Shown here: one piece after another, positions 11,551 through 22,695 of the stretch
Position numbering within the stretch: the stretch's first letter is position 1
Layout of the letters: every line of letters starts with the position of its first letter
Assembly: GCA_028571685.1 (NCBI GenBank)
Contig: CM053156.1
Coordinates: 84,323,049-84,387,048, forward strand
From: Heterohyrax brucei
Lineage: Eukaryota; Chordata; Mammalia; Hyracoidea; Procaviidae
Length of the DNA stretch: 64,000 bases
Direction: 5' to 3'
The notes under the pieces: model-generated
The model's input: only the letters and a program-made list of their open reading frames with translations
What the model was told of the DNA's origin: nothing
Databases searched by the model: none
Translations under genes and position numbers: made by a program

Positions 11551-11724
11551 GGGAAGCCTGGTGGCATAGTGGTGAAGCGCTATGCCTGTTAACCAAAGTG
11601 TTGGCAATTTGAGCCCACCAGGTGCTCCTTGAGAGCTATGGGGCAGTTCTACTCTGTCCTATAGGGTCACTAGAGGGTCTCTATGAGTCAGAATCAACTT
11701 GACAGCAGTGAGTTTTAAGTTTTT
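11551..11724 (+). repeat. AfroSINE, 45-nt-deleted type
   Basis: Head 'gggaagcctggtggcatag', 'tgctccttgagagctatggg', then the tail 'agtcagaatcaacttgacag'. A ~13-bp duplication lies in the 'tagggtcactagagg' region. Confidence 0.9.
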
Positions 11725-11725
11725 G

Positions 11726-11832
11726 TGGTAGTGAGAATGGTTTACACTTGGCTACTAACCTAGAGGTTGGCAATTCAAACTCACCCAAGTGAAAGAAAGG
11801 CCGGGCAATCTTCTTCCCATGTTTCTGCTAAA
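11726..11832 (+). repeat. AfroSINE 5' part, 'gaaagaaaggcc' variant
   Basis: Begins right after the previous copy: 'gtttacacttggctactaac', 'aattcaaactcacccaag' and 'gaaagaaaggccgggcaatc'. The 3' half is absent. Confidence 0.75.
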
Positions 11833-12109
11833 AATAGGAATTTAACCATTTATCCTTTCAGGTCACTCCCAGCTTTAGAAAGCCATTATTTTAGAGTCTT
11901 CACTGCACTGCTTTAGACTTAAGTCCCAAGACCAGCTTTTTTTTTATTTCAATTTTTCTTTTTTTTAATTTAGTATGACTGATTGAAAATGTACATTCCT
12001 GTATAAACTTATATGCCCACCTATATGCAGCTTCCACTGCTCTCCCTGCCCGGTGACAGCACACTATTCCTCTCTGCTCCATACATGACAAGACCAGCTT
12101 TTTTAGACT

Positions 12110-12315
12110 ACTGTTTGAGGCCTTAGCTGTGCCATTGTGTTAAGCACTTTACAAATATTTTCTATTCTAGCTAGTTCTCTTTGCAAGTGGGTAATATTAT
12201 TCCCATTTCACAGATGACAAAACTGAGGTTCTGATGGTTTAAGTAATTTACACAAGGAGAAAGTAACAGAGGTAAAACTTGAGTCAGCATCTCTGTTCAA
12301 AACCTGTTGTTTATC
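12110..12315 (-). repeat. MIR SINE
   Basis: 'taagcactttacaaatatt', 'attcccatttcacagatgac' and 'aaaactgaggttctgatgg' match MIR read in reverse. Confidence 0.85.
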
Positions 12316-12692
12316 GCCTCCCTCCATTATATAAGTTTTAGCCTTAAGCTGTCCCATAAATAGAATGATTTCACAGCTGACTGATTGCTGGACAAGAACT
12401 CCTTCCCTAAATAGAATGAGACAACTAATCTGGGTCTAGGATATTTCTTTAACAGTGATCAGGGACTTGTCCTTTGGGCCAGAAGCCAGAGTACAGGCCA
12501 CAGTCCAGTCTACTTGGTTCCCAAACTGAAGCTTGCCACACTCAACACCAAACTGCCAAGCAGACGTTCAAATCTAGTGATCGTAATTGGTACAACCACT
12601 GTGGAAAACAGCTTGGCAGTCATTCAAAAAGCTGAACATGTAACTACCATATGACCTAGTTATCCCAGTTTTAAGTATACTATGAGTCAGAA

Positions 12693-12861
12693 GGAAACCC
12701 TGGTGGCATAGTGGTTAAGTGCTACAGCTGTTAACACAAAAGTGGGCAGTTCAAATTCATCAGGCACTCCTGGGAAACTCTATGGGGAAGTTCTACTCTG
12801 TCCTATAGGGTCACTATAAGGCAGAGTCAACTGGACAGCAGTGGGTTTTGGTTTTGGATTT
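12693..12861 (+). repeat. AfroSINE, 45-nt-deleted type, in an L1
   Basis: Head 'ggaaaccctggtggcatag', 'actcctgggaaactctatgg', tail 'gagtcaactggacagcagt'. A 7-bp direct repeat gtcagaa (12686-12692, 12862-12868) marks the insertion. Confidence 0.92.
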
Positions 12862-12874
12862 GTCAGAATTGTTT

Positions 12875-13890
12875 GAGTTTGGAGTTTTCTTTGTTGTTTG
12901 TTTGTTTTATTCATCCAGAATAAATACTAAGACCATGTTTTTCTTGTTTTTCAATTTGATGTGCAGGATTGTTAATTTCCTTTGTAGTTAACTTAATATT
13001 TAACCCTGTTTTCCTAAATTTAAACCAGTCTTTAATTTTTTTGTATTGTCTTGACTTCCTCTCCATACAAAAGACACATGACTACCTTTTTTGTTATAAT
13101 GTTTTCATTTTTACATAGTGATATTTCTGTTACCCTATTTTAGGGGCTTTACCTTTAATTTATTTTGTGATTTTCCTGTCTGGGTTGATACCTAGTTGCT
13201 GTGTTCTGTGTTCTAGCTTTGGGTTGTTATCTGATGTTATTGATTTTCTAATCAAAGGACTTTCTTTAGTAATTCTTATAATTTTGCTTTGATTTATGCA
13301 AATTCTCTGAATTTCTGTGTATCTGGAAATGTCCTAATTTCACTGTCATATCTGAAAGACAGTTTTGCTGGGTGCATAATTCTTTGCTGGCAATTTTTTT
13401 CCTTCAAGGCTTTCTATATGTCATCTCATTGCCTTATTACCTGTATGGTTTCTGCTGAGCAGTCTAGACTGTGTCTTATTGACTCTCCATTGTAGAGTAT
13501 TTTTCTCTTACCCCTAGCCAACTTTAAAATTGTCTTCTTATCTTTAGTTTTGGCAAGTTCGATTATAATATGCCTTGTTGTCTTTCTTTTGGGATCAACT
13601 TTGTGTGGAGTTTGAGAAATGTCTTAGACAGACATCTTATCTTTCATGATCGCAAACAAGTTTTCTGTCAACAAACCTTTGACAATTCTCTCATATGTTC
13701 TGTTACCTCCTCTTGTTCTGTCACTGCAATCACTCATAGATTATTCTTCTTAACAGAGTCCCACATAATCCTTAGTGTTTCTTCATTTTTTTTTTCATTC
13801 TTTTCTCTCACTTTTCCTCAAATATGTTGGTGTCATGTGCTTTATCTTCACCTCACTAATTCAGCTTTCCATTGCCCCCATTGCCCAGAA
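12875..13890 (-). mobile_element. Old L1 fragment, inverted inside another L1
   Basis: 'gaaagacagttttgctgggt', 'ttctgctgagcagtctagac' and 'tcgattataatatgcct' match the antisense of mammalian L1M elements. The long frame at 13570-13893 is on the antisense strand and not a gene. Confidence 0.7.
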
Positions 13891-14184
13891 TAAGTGAAGA
13901 GAGGAAGACAACCAGAAACGTGTCCACCAACGTTCATTGCAGCACATTTCATAATAGCCAAAAGTGGAAACAACCAAAATGAGCATCAGCAGATGAACGG
14001 GTAAACAAAATGTGGTTTATGCATGCAATGAGTTTATGTTAATGGTAAAGGAATAATTCAGAAAAGGACAGTGAGAATGGCTGCACATCTTGAAGAATGT
14101 TTTCAATGCCACAACATTATATATGGATAAACTGTTGAGAGATGTATGTTTGTTCAAGACTTTGAATCAGTTTGCTGAATTTCT

Positions 14185-14320
14185 AACAAGTTCCCTGCTG
14201 AGAATTTGCATTTCTAACATGTTGCCAGGAAGGTAAACCTAAGAAGCACCTAGAGATCTTGTTAAAATGTTGGTTTTGATTCAGTATATCTGGGGTGGAT
14301 CCAGAATGAACCAGTTCAAA
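14185..14320 (+). mobile_element. MER5-like hAT-Charlie remnant
   Basis: 'gagaatttgcatttctaaca' and, further on, 'cttgttaaaatgttggtttt' and 'gattcagtatatctggggtg' are MER5 blocks, but in an order that suggests two abutting partial copies. Confidence 0.5.
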
Positions 14321-14744
14321 GCCCTGATTTTGTTATGTATATTTTCACCACCAAAAAAAAAAAATCTAGAGACCCTTCTTCTTAATAAAAAATTAAAACT
14401 CAAACTTACTTTTCAGTAATTCCACTCTGACCCCAGGTTCTGAAACCAACACTCAGTCTTGAAGGAGGAGCATTTAATAAATATTTGATGAACAAATGAA
14501 GAAATCATTTACACAATGAACACACACGTCTCCTTTCCTCACCCCTCCCTGCAGAACTCTGTTCTCTGCTCACACAAGAGACACCAACTTCTGGCTTTGA
14601 GACCTATTGTAAATCATTCAAATTTCATCATCTTCGATTTCAAAACAAAAACAGATTTGTCATGAGGACTAAACCACATAATGTGAGCATGATAATAAAA
14701 TTATAGTTTTCAATATTAATTAAATATGTCTTTTGTGCTTTACT

Positions 14745-14941
14745 AAGGAGCACTGGTGGCACAGTATTTAAGCACTCAGTTGTTAACTAAAAGGTTGGCA
14801 GTTTGAATTCACCAGGTCCTCCACAAGAGAAAGATGTGGCAGTCTGGTCCCATAAAGATTACACCCTTGTAAACCCTATGGGGCAGTTCTACAGTCTCGT
14901 ATAGAGTCACTATGAGTCAGAGTCAATGCAGCGACAATGGG
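14745..14941 (+). repeat. AfroSINE, long type
   Basis: Head 'aaggagcactggtggcacag', 'agagaaagatgtggcagtct', 'aaagattacacccttgtaaa', tail 'atgagtcagagtcaatgcag'. Confidence 0.93.
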
Positions 14942-15140
14942 TATATGCTTTATTAAGGGCTTTACCTGCAAACATCATGTCATCCTCACAACAATCCTAT
15001 AAGATATATGCCATTAGCATCCCCACTTTTCAGATAAAGAAACTTAGGTTCAGGGAAGTTAAACAAATTGCTCCAGCTACACAGTTAATGGATGGCAGAG
15101 CCAAGAGTTACTGTATTTCTGCACAAACAACTCACACCTT
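14942..15140 (-). repeat. MIR SINE
   Basis: 'catcctcacaacaatcctat', 'tccccacttttcagataaag' and 'tggatggcagagccaagag' match inverted MIR. Its outer end abuts the AfroSINE tail. Confidence 0.85.
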
Positions 15141-15282
15141 CTAAATTTGTTTGGCAGCCATACTCTCCTCCCCTGAGGTGTTTTCATAAGCAATGCTACA
15201 CCAACTTTTTTATTTGTGTAAAAATGTGGCAAACCCAGAGAATGTGACTTCTGAGCCCATATTCTTGTTTTCCCCATAAATC

Positions 15283-15480
15283 AATGGTCAGCAAACTGGG
15301 CTACATTTGCACTGATACCTGATTTTGTAAATAAAGTTTTGTTAGAACACAGCCACACTCATTTGTTGATGTATCATCTGTGGCAGAGTTAAACAGATGC
15401 AACAGACTGTCTTGGCTACAAAACAAAATATATTCACTTTCTAACCCAAAAAAATGCCAACACATGCCTTAAATATAGTC
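15283..15480. mobile_element. Non-autonomous hAT (MER1/Charlie group)
   Basis: Starts 'aatggtcagcaaactgggc' and contains 'gtaaataaagttttgttaga' and 'acacagccacactcatttgt', typical of this mammalian hAT group. The exact family is not named. Confidence 0.7.
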
Positions 15481-15636
15481 TTTAAAAATGGTGTTAGGCT
15501 TCAGATGACACAAAAGAAGGACTAAAACTGGACTCATACTCTCGATGCTACATTCAATAAATGCTGCTCAGAAACCACAAAGAACCCGGACGCTGCCTCC
15601 TGTCCCTAACGGCTTATGTTCTATGGAGTGTTCTGT

Positions 15637-15882
15637 TGCTGGTGGTTGCCAGTGAGTTGATTCCACCTCATGTGATCTAACGTACCCCAAAATGACATGG
15701 GGCCCAGTTCCGAACCATGTCATCACTGTCAGTGTGTTTCAGTCCACTGTTGCCACTGCTGTGTCAATCTGCTCCAAAGAGGGTGTCCCTCACTTTTCCT
15801 GACTGTCTACTACAACCACTGTGATGTCCTTGTCTAGTGACTGGTCTTTCCTTGTGACATGTCCAAGGAAAGCAAACTTTAC
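15637..15882 (-). mobile_element. RTE-type LINE, 3' fragment
   Basis: 'gagttgattccacctcatgt', 'gtgatgtccttgtctagtga' and 'ttgtgacatgtccaaggaaa' are the reverse of the RTE 3' end also seen at 52620-53260. It holds the last part of the ORF and the tail only. Confidence 0.75.
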
Positions 15883-16399
15883 AACAACACTTTAGAAGAC
15901 AAGTATTTCTGACTGAGTATCTTTCCTTACAATGGTGACATTAGCACCATTTAAACATTTTTGTTTCAGTGTCAGAAATAGGGCTCCCAAGTTCCATACC
16001 TCTGACAGCCACAGCAATCCCTCCAACCATACACACTCTGGTTGCCCAGCTTTTCCTGAAGTTTCTTCAGTTGAGCTGGAAGAAGGAAGGAGAGGGTTTG
16101 GGTGGAGCTGGGAAGTGGGGAGGATAAGAGCAAGCTCCACAGCTTGACATCGTGGGAGTCATGACTCTTGGAAACCATGTACAAAGCTGATTTAAGGAAA
16201 TGACTTCTGAGAACCTAGTGTGGGTTCTCAGAAGGAGACTTCCCTTCCTCACTGTTGCAGTCTGCCTGTGAGAAGATTCTTAAATGAGGACTCTGAGCTC
16301 ACAAATGTCTGTCTTCAAAGATTGTCAAGAAATAAAACAGAAGGAATCATTGAATAGCCAGGCTCAGTGTTTCATTCTGTTGCACTAGGGCTTACCTAG

Positions 16400-16951
16400 C
16401 GTTATAGATTGAACTGTGTCCCCCAAAGTGTGTGTATCAGTTTGGCTAGGACACGATTCCCAGTGTTTTGTGATTGCCCACCATAATGTCATCCGATGAA
16501 ATTTTCCTGTGTTATCAACACTTACCTCTGCCTGTGGCTAATAAGGCAAGACTGTGTTATGTTAAAGAGGATGAGGGTGGTGTGTCATGTCCCCAATCCA
16601 AGGTAAAGGGGTTTCCCTGGGGTATGGCCTGCACCACCTTCTGTCTTACAAGAGATTAAAGGAAATAGAAATGAGCAGAGAGTGAGTTGCTTCACACCAC
16701 CAAGAAAGCAGTGCCAGCAGCACAGCCTGTCCTTTAGACCCAGGGTTCCTGCATAGAGAAGCTCTCAGACCAAGGGAAGATTAATGACAGAGGCCTTCCT
16801 CCAGAGCTGGCAGAGAGACAAAGCCTTCCCCCACAGCTGGCATTCTGAATTTGAACTTGTAGCGTACTCGAGTATGAAAGAATAGACTTCTGTTTGTTAA
16901 AGTCATCCACTTGTGATATTTCTGTTACAGCCACACTAGACGATGAAGACA
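16400..16951 (+). mobile_element. MaLR-like solo LTR
   Basis: Starts near 'cgttatagattgaactgtgt' and ends 'gacgatgaagaca', with 5-bp flanks cctag (16395-16399) and actag (16952-16956). The block 'ccaccaagaaagcagtgcc' and the 3' end match the other copies. Fossil, no internal region. Confidence 0.87.
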
Positions 16952-17035
16952 ACTAGTTAACACCCCAAACAAGTTTACCTACACAAGTGCCTAGAGTGGC
17001 TACACAAAGAGGAGATATAACTGATGCTGCCAACT

Positions 17036-17080
17036 CCCAAGCCAAGTGCCGTTGGGTCGCCATGAGTCGGATGTTGCCAA
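17036..17080 (-). repeat. Short RTE-tail motif
   Basis: 'aagccaagtgccgttgggtc' followed by 'gccatgagtcggatgttgcc', both halves of the RTE tail in inverted order. Compare 34098 and 62901. Confidence 0.45.
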
Positions 17081-17097
17081 CTAGCTGTACTAACAAC

Positions 17098-17275
17098 ACC
17101 CCAAACCACATTTGTTGCTGTTGAGTTGATCCTGACAAACCCTACAGGACAGCGTAGAACTGCCCCCACAGGATTGCTGAAGGTGTCATCTTTATGGGAG
17201 CAGACTGGTAGTTCTTAAATGTCAACCTTTTGGTTAACAGCCAAGCATCTCAACACTGAGCCTCCAGAGCTCCTT
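17098..17275 (-). repeat. AfroSINE, long type
   Basis: 'gctgttgagttgatcctgac', 'atctttatgggagcagactg', 'cttttggttaacagccaag', head 'gcctccagagctcct'. Confidence 0.9.
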
Positions 17276-17299
17276 CAGTCACCATAGTCACAGCGAATC

Positions 17300-17712
17300 C
17301 GTGTTGAACCCTCTCTAGGACTGATACCAAGCCGGGTACCCTATGTATACCTTCTCATTTTATCCTCACCCTAACCTAGGATGCAGCCTTTAGAACCACT
17401 TCTCTTTAATGGTCAGGGAAATGCTGGTAGCACAGTGGTGAAAACAATCAATTCAGAGTCTGCTAACCAAAAGGTCAGCAGTTCAAATCCACCAGGCACT
17501 CCTTGGAAACACTATGAGGCAGTTCTACTCTCATCTATAGAGTTGCTATGAGTTGGAACTGACTCGAAGGTAGTGGCTCTTTCTTTGGTGTTTTTTTAGA
17601 GTCAGGGAACCAGAGCTCAGAGAGGTGAAGTAAGCTGTCCAAGGTCACACAGCTGTGGAGTACAGGTGGGAATCTTCACCAGACCGCCTCTACCCGGGGC
17701 TCTAAATGACCA
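17300..17712 (-). repeat. MIR SINE split by an AfroSINE
   Basis: 17300-17411 and 17601-17712 together make an inverted MIR ('tctcattttatcctcaccct', then 'agctcagagaggtgaagtaa' and 'ccaaggtcacacagctgtgg'). Confidence 0.85.
17421..17600 (+). repeat. AfroSINE, 45-nt-deleted type, in a MIR
   Basis: 'atgctggtagcacagtggtg', 'gtcagcagttcaaatccacc', 'actccttggaaacactatga', then the tail. Perfect 9-bp direct repeats gtcagggaa at 17412-17420 and 17601-17609. Confidence 0.95.
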
Positions 17713-18308
17713 TTGTTGCCAGGTTTTCCATAGAAGAGAAGCACACTGAACTGGGAGAGCAGCTGCTACCCTAATCTCAAGCTGCTCGTTGAGGTTTTGT
17801 GTTTTCTTTCTCTTCCAAATAGAATTTACCTAAACAGAGCTCGTCATAAAGCCTTGTTTGATCAGGATAAAGAAGTAGACAGTGAAGCTATTTAGACAAA
17901 GCATCAAGCAGCCACGGAGCAAGACGATAGCCCTTCCCCTCCCTTCTTTTCCTCCCTTCGGAAGGTTTTCCATTTTTCTGCAAACACACAGTGGGAGTTT
18001 GACACGGCCCATCCACCCTGAGAGCAGAAAGGAGACTTTTTTTTTCCTAAACTTGTGCTTCAGGAAAAAGGAACAAAGAAGAAAGAAAAGAATAAAAACA
18101 GGACAAGAGGCTGGTTATCTTTTTAGTACTCGTTAGAACAATCAGTTCAGAGTCACAGCTGACGTAGTTTCCTAAAACGCCAAGCAATTATTTTCCATCA
18201 GAAGAAAAAACTGTCAGACAAGCAACTGATTCAACAACTCCCCCAGAATCTGGGGACTCAGCATTATAACCATCACTAAAAAACAGGTGTTAGCATTAAT
18301 AACTGTGT
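17713..18308. other. Gene-free unique sequence
   Basis: Purine-rich patches near 18060 and a T-run near 18037; nothing recognisable as a gene or repeat. Confidence 0.5.
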
Positions 18309-18422
18309 TAAAAACTGAACTGCCAACAAAAAGGTCAGCAGTTCAACTCCACCAGCTGCCCCATGGAAACCCAACAGTGTCACTACGAGCATGAGCTGAC
18401 GCGACAGCAACAGGTTTGGTCT
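18309..18422 (+). repeat. AfroSINE, 5'-truncated
   Basis: Begins in the box-B region (aaaaaggtcagcagttcaac) and runs to 'agctgacgcgacagcaacag'. Part of the middle is lost. Confidence 0.8.
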
Positions 18423-18454
18423 TTACTTCTCTTAATGCTGTAATGAATCACTAA

Positions 18455-18675
18455 TTTTTTCTTATTATTAACTGCATGCCAGACCTTGTGCTAAGTGATT
18501 TGTATTCAGTCACAGTGAATCCTCATAACCCTGTCAGGTAGGGTCTGTCATTATCCCCATTTCACAGATACGGAAACTGAGGCTTGAAGGGATTGAGTAA
18601 TTTATCCAGTTTGTCAGTAACAGCCAGGATTTGAACTCAGGCCTTCTGAGTCCATGGCCCAGACTGTTAGCCACT
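18455..18675 (-). repeat. MIR SINE
   Basis: 'accttgtgctaagtgatttg', 'tccccatttcacagatacgg', 'ggatttgaactcaggccttc': a near full-length inverted MIR. Confidence 0.9.
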
Positions 18676-18684
18676 CTCTTGGCA

Positions 18685-18900
18685 ACAGTCAGCACATACT
18701 TTCCATACAAGAGCAGATGGTAAATATTTTCAGCCCCGAGGGCCATACAGTCTCTGTCAAAACTACTCAGCCGTGCAGCACGAAGCAGCCATAGATAATG
18801 TATAAATGAATGAATAGGGCTGTGCTCCCATAAAACTTTATCATACAAAGAGGTTGCCAGATGGATCCGGGACAAAGGCAGTAGCTTGCCAGCCCCTTTT
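18685..18900. mobile_element. Non-autonomous hAT (MER1/Charlie group)
   Basis: 'ggtaaatattttcagccccg', 'gccatacagtctctgtcaaa', 'cccataaaactttatcatac': the opposite orientation to the copy at 15283. Confidence 0.75.
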
Positions 18901-19610
18901 GGATTCCTCCACAGAGAAGAAAGGATTTGAACTGAGTCTTTGAAGGACAGAACAGATCTCAACAGAGAAAAAGAAGAAGGAAAGAAATGGGCAGGGATTT
19001 ATAAGTAGCTATAAAAGTGTCTCAGTCTTACACTAGAGAGAAAGGGAACTTTCTCTGAACAGGTAATACTTGACTTGAGGTTGCCCAGCAAGCAATCAAA
19101 GAGAACATTTGGGTTCATGGGATAGAAAAGTCCAGGAGCACAGCCAGTTTCAGGTGTGGCTTCAAGCAGGTACTGGGTCACACGCCACCCACCAAAGGTT
19201 ATGGAGGCAGAAGAGTGCTTTCACTTGTTCAGCAAACATTTATGAATCTCTGGTTTTACAAAGCCTATGAGTATCAAGGTCTTCCCAGGAAGTACCATCT
19301 TGCACTAAAGAAGGTTCCAGTCCAGTGGGTGCCAGTATTAGGAGAAAGTCTACCCAAGGGTAGTACCCCCACAGAAGAGCCGAGAACTAGCAAGCTGCGG
19401 TGACCTGAGGCTTGGGTTGAGTGCCTGCATCAAGCCACACCTGAAGCTAGACCTCCACCTGGACTTTTCAATTCCATGCGCCAATTGCTTTCTTTGTATT
19501 ATTTATTTGCTTCTTGCTGGGTCACTTTATCAACTTCAACTCAAACACTCTTTCTTCAGAGAACCTACAATGTCCATTCTATATAATACTAGGTCATCTC
19601 TTAACACCCA
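18901..19610. other. Gene-free, mostly unassigned
   Basis: Around 19218-19330 'ttcagcaaacatttatgaat' resembles the start of a widespread mammalian repeat, but not enough to name it. Confidence 0.4.
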
Positions 19611-19792
19611 TCCTTGGATGGTGCTTGGCTGCTAACCAAAAGGTTGGAAGTTCAAGTTCACCAAGAGGCTCTTGGACATAAGGCCTCACAATCAGCTTCT
19701 GAAAAATCGGCCACTGAAAACCCGGTGGAACCCAATTCTACTCTGACTCCCATGAGATCTACGTGAATCGGAGTTGATGCGGCAGCCACTTG
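19611..19792 (+). repeat. AfroSINE, 'cttctgaaaaatcggcc' variant
   Basis: 'gtgcttggctgctaaccaaa', 'caccaagaggctcttgg', 'cttctgaaaaatcggccact', tail 'gaatcggagttgatgcggca'. Confidence 0.88.
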
Positions 19793-20832
19793 TTACTCAT
19801 TTCTCTCAGACCTGTTAAAGCCTCCACTAGTTTTCTTTTCATAGCATGTGTCAGGATTGCAATTAAATCACGCAGTTACTTTGTTAACAGCTGTCTCCCT
19901 GAGAGCTCCAGGGGACCAAGGATTGGGTCTGATTTTACGTCACTGAGCCAGAGTCAGTGCTCCATGATTGGATTTTTTTAACTCAAAGGGAAACTACATA
20001 CTTATGTCCCTAAATTATGATCCTGGGTTCTGTTCTGGCCCTTTCTCTCAGCATCCAGGAGGGCTCCTGACAGTCTCTAAGTCCGTATCTAACCTAGGAT
20101 CACCTCGTGAAAGCTAGAACCAGTGCATTCAGGTCAGAGGCAGGAGCACATACAGAGAACTCAACACAGTCTCAGGATGGTAGGGTTGCTTCCTGACTGA
20201 TGTCTTCCACTCTTTCACTCTATTTTTTAAACTACCAGCCCAGCTGCTCTCCAGTCCACATGCCCAAATGCATCTGGGATGAGGTACAATCCTCCGATGG
20301 CCAACAGATCATGTTAATGTCAAGCTACAGGTACATGTATCAAAACCCAGGTGACATTCTACTCACAGTTATCACTCTGAAATGCTACCAATGTTTCTCA
20401 AACTATAGGTGTTGTCTAGAGTGGGTGAGGAGAGTATGGTGTGGACCTCTCTCTCCTCTCTTCATCTTGGACTCCCTCCCACAACAAAAGATGCCCAGCA
20501 GTTTCCCAGTTCCGTGTTCTTGGCTATTTCGACTGAAAAGTGTTCAGAGTCTCCTAGTTCATGCCTCCCAGGCTGCTCTCTCAAACACAACTTATTTACC
20601 ATTGCCAATGTTAAAGAAAAGGAAAAGAACACAGGTGGACCCCAGGGCCTCTGGAAAAACACACCGCTTCACCTTCTCATCTGCCTACTGGGTTTTTTGA
20701 CAGAGACAGACCAGGACAGAGTGTGGTGATGACTGCTTCCTTCCTGATAGAAGGTGATGAGTGTACTTCAGCTCTCGCTGGTCCTGCAACGAGAGAGCAA
20801 GTCGCTGATCGCCCTAGGTCAGCCTCCAGAAA
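19793..20832. other. Gene-free unique sequence
   Basis: The 166-codon frame at 20200-20700 was inspected: no domain, no codon pattern and overlapping frames of similar length, so it was not called a gene. Confidence 0.5.
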
Positions 20833-20985
20833 ACCAGCTGGCATGCTGGTTAGTAGCTATGGCTGCTAACCAAAAGGTCAGCAGTTCAAATCAACCAGGC
20901 ACTCCTTGGAAACCCTGTGAGACAGTTCTACTCTGTCCTCTAGGGTCACTATCAGTATGAATTGACTCAGTCAATGGGTTTGTAC
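20833..20985 (+). repeat. AfroSINE, 45-nt-deleted type
   Basis: 'tggctgctaaccaaaaggtc', 'ggcactccttggaaaccctg', 'cagttctactctgtcctcta', tail 'gaattgactcagtcaatggg'. Confidence 0.93.
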
Positions 20986-21395
20986 GGTGTAGAGCCTCCT
21001 GAAAAAGCCACCAAGCCCCATTCAGGGCCATGCATGACCTCTGACTCCTCTTCTGCCTCAGCCTCCACACGACCCCACTGAGTGATGCGCACACACGAGC
21101 CATGGAAGAACAGGATGCTGTATTTCAGAGGCTCCTGATATAAGACTCTGCAACCTTATAGTATCAGGCTGCCAAGGATCAGGAGGGGAGAATAACTGTC
21201 AGGATCTGGGGATCTCCCTGTAGGATGCTTCATTCATCCAATAGATGTCCGTTGAGCACATTCTCTATTCCAAACAGAGCGTGGGAGAAACAATGGCGAG
21301 AGGGAAAGAGAATAAAGACTGCAGCCCATGAGCTGGTAATAATCACATGAGTTACACAAATAAGTGGGAAGACAACCATGATCAGCGATTGCTAG

Positions 21396-22020
21396 AGGTA
21401 GACACTTCATCCAACTCTGATTCATGGCGACCTTACGGATAACACAACGGTCATCCTGTGTCATCCTCAAAATTGCTGACATGCTGGAGTCCACTGTGTG
21501 GCTCCTGTGCCAATCCATCTCACCTAGGGTCTCCCTAGCCCTCTTTGGTCCTCGATTCAGCAAACATAATATCCTCCTTCCAGCAATTCATCTCTCCTGG
21601 TGATGTAGAAACCCTGGAGGTGTAGTGGTTAAGAGTTACAGCTCCTAACCAGAAGGTTGGCAGTTTGAATCTACTAGACACCCCTTGGAAGCTTTATGGG
21701 GCAGTTCTACGTTGTCCTAGTTGTCCTATAGGGTCATTGTGAGTCAGAATCAACTCAGCAGCAGTGAGTTTGGATAACGTGTCAAAAACAAGAGAGTCAG
21801 ACAGTGTTCTGTTGTGATCCATCATATTTTCACTGGCTGATTTTCAGAAGTAGATCTTCAGCCCTTTCTTCCTAACCTGTCTTGGTGTAGAAGCTTCACT
21901 GACACCTGTCCACGGTAAGTGACCCTGCTGGTATGTGAAATACCAGGGGCATAGCAGCCAGCATTACAGCAACACGCAAGCTACCACAAGAGAAACTGAC
22001 AGATGTGTGGTGGAAGACGA
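21396..22020 (-). mobile_element. Internally deleted RTE derivative (copy A)
   Basis: On the minus strand 22015-21775 match the RTE 5' leader (cagtttctcttgtggtagct, cttgcgtgttgctgtaatgc, agatctacttctgaaaatca) and 21606-21396 match the RTE 3' end (gaccctaggtgagatgg, agaattttgaggatgacac-like). The long ORF between is missing. An AfroSINE sits at the junction. Confidence 0.75.
21607..21774 (+). repeat. AfroSINE, 45-nt-deleted type
   Basis: 'agaaaccctggaggtgtagt', 'gacaccccttggaagcttta', then 'cctagttgtcctatagggtc' (a small duplication) and the tail. Confidence 0.93.
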
Positions 22021-22124
22021 ATGATGCAAAGAAGAAGTACAAGATCCAGCAAAGAACCCAGCCAAAGAAGGCTTCCCTGGGGACTTGGGGCTCCATGTTT
22101 TGATTTTTCCATTTATCCAGATCT

Positions 22125-22362
22125 TACTTGAAGATCGCCTCCTCAGAGAAAATGTCTTTGACCCCTAAAGTAGCCCTCCCTCCACTCTACCTTACCTTCC
22201 TTCACTTCATCTCCTTCATCACTGCCTGAAACTCCGTTACTCCTTTGCTCCTACTTGCTAAGAAAATACAAGCTCCATGACAGAAGGGGTTTTGCTTTAT
22301 TTTTTTCCTACTAGTAATGCCTAGAACAGTGCTGGCACATAGTAGGTATTAATGAATTTAAT
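22125..22362 (+). repeat. L2 LINE, 3' end
   Basis: 'agatcgcctcctcagagaaa', 'ctaaagtagccctccctcca' and 'cagtgctggcacatagtagg' match the L2 3' end. Confidence 0.8.
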
Positions 22363-22529
22363 GTGGTGCTGGTTTCTGAAGGATCACTAGGTGTTAGCCA
22401 GGAGAGGAAAAAGGGAACAAAGATTCCGGGTAGTGGAATCAGTATCACAAATGACCTCTGGTGGGTGTGGTCATGGTGCATGGGCGGAGCTAACGAGAGG
22501 AGGAGGAGTTAAACAAGAATGGTAGGAGC

Positions 22530-22695
22530 ATGATGGTTTAGCTGGTATTTCATGGAGCTACGCCACTAAAGGGTCAGCAGTTCAACTTTGCCAGGCACTC
22601 CTTGGAAACTCGATGGGACAGTTCTACTCTGTCCTCTAGGGTTGCTATGAGTTGGAACTGACTCAACAGCAGTGGATTTGGTTTGGTGTTTTTAT
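22530..22695 (+). repeat. AfroSINE, 45-nt-deleted type
   Basis: 'gatggtttagctggtattt' (diverged head), 'actccttggaaactcgatgg', tail 'gttggaactgactcaacagc'. Confidence 0.92.

Larger units (their letters stand above)
12578..14150 (+). mobile_element. Old L1 (L1M-like) ORF2 end, split in two
   Basis: Positions 12578-12685 (ggtacaaccactgtggaaaa, accatatgacctagttatcc) and 13905-14150 (cattgcagcacatttcataa, agcagatgaacgggtaaac) are neighbouring parts of the L1 ORF2 3' end. The gap holds an AfroSINE and an inverted L1. Each remaining part has many stops; it is a dead copy. Confidence 0.8.

Noticed and set aside
13570-13893. 107-codon open frame
   Set aside because: It is the antisense of an old L1 fragment.
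20200-20700. 166-codon open frame on the plus strand
   Set aside because: No domain, no splice or start context, and overlapping frames in other phases are nearly as long; composition is like the surroundings.
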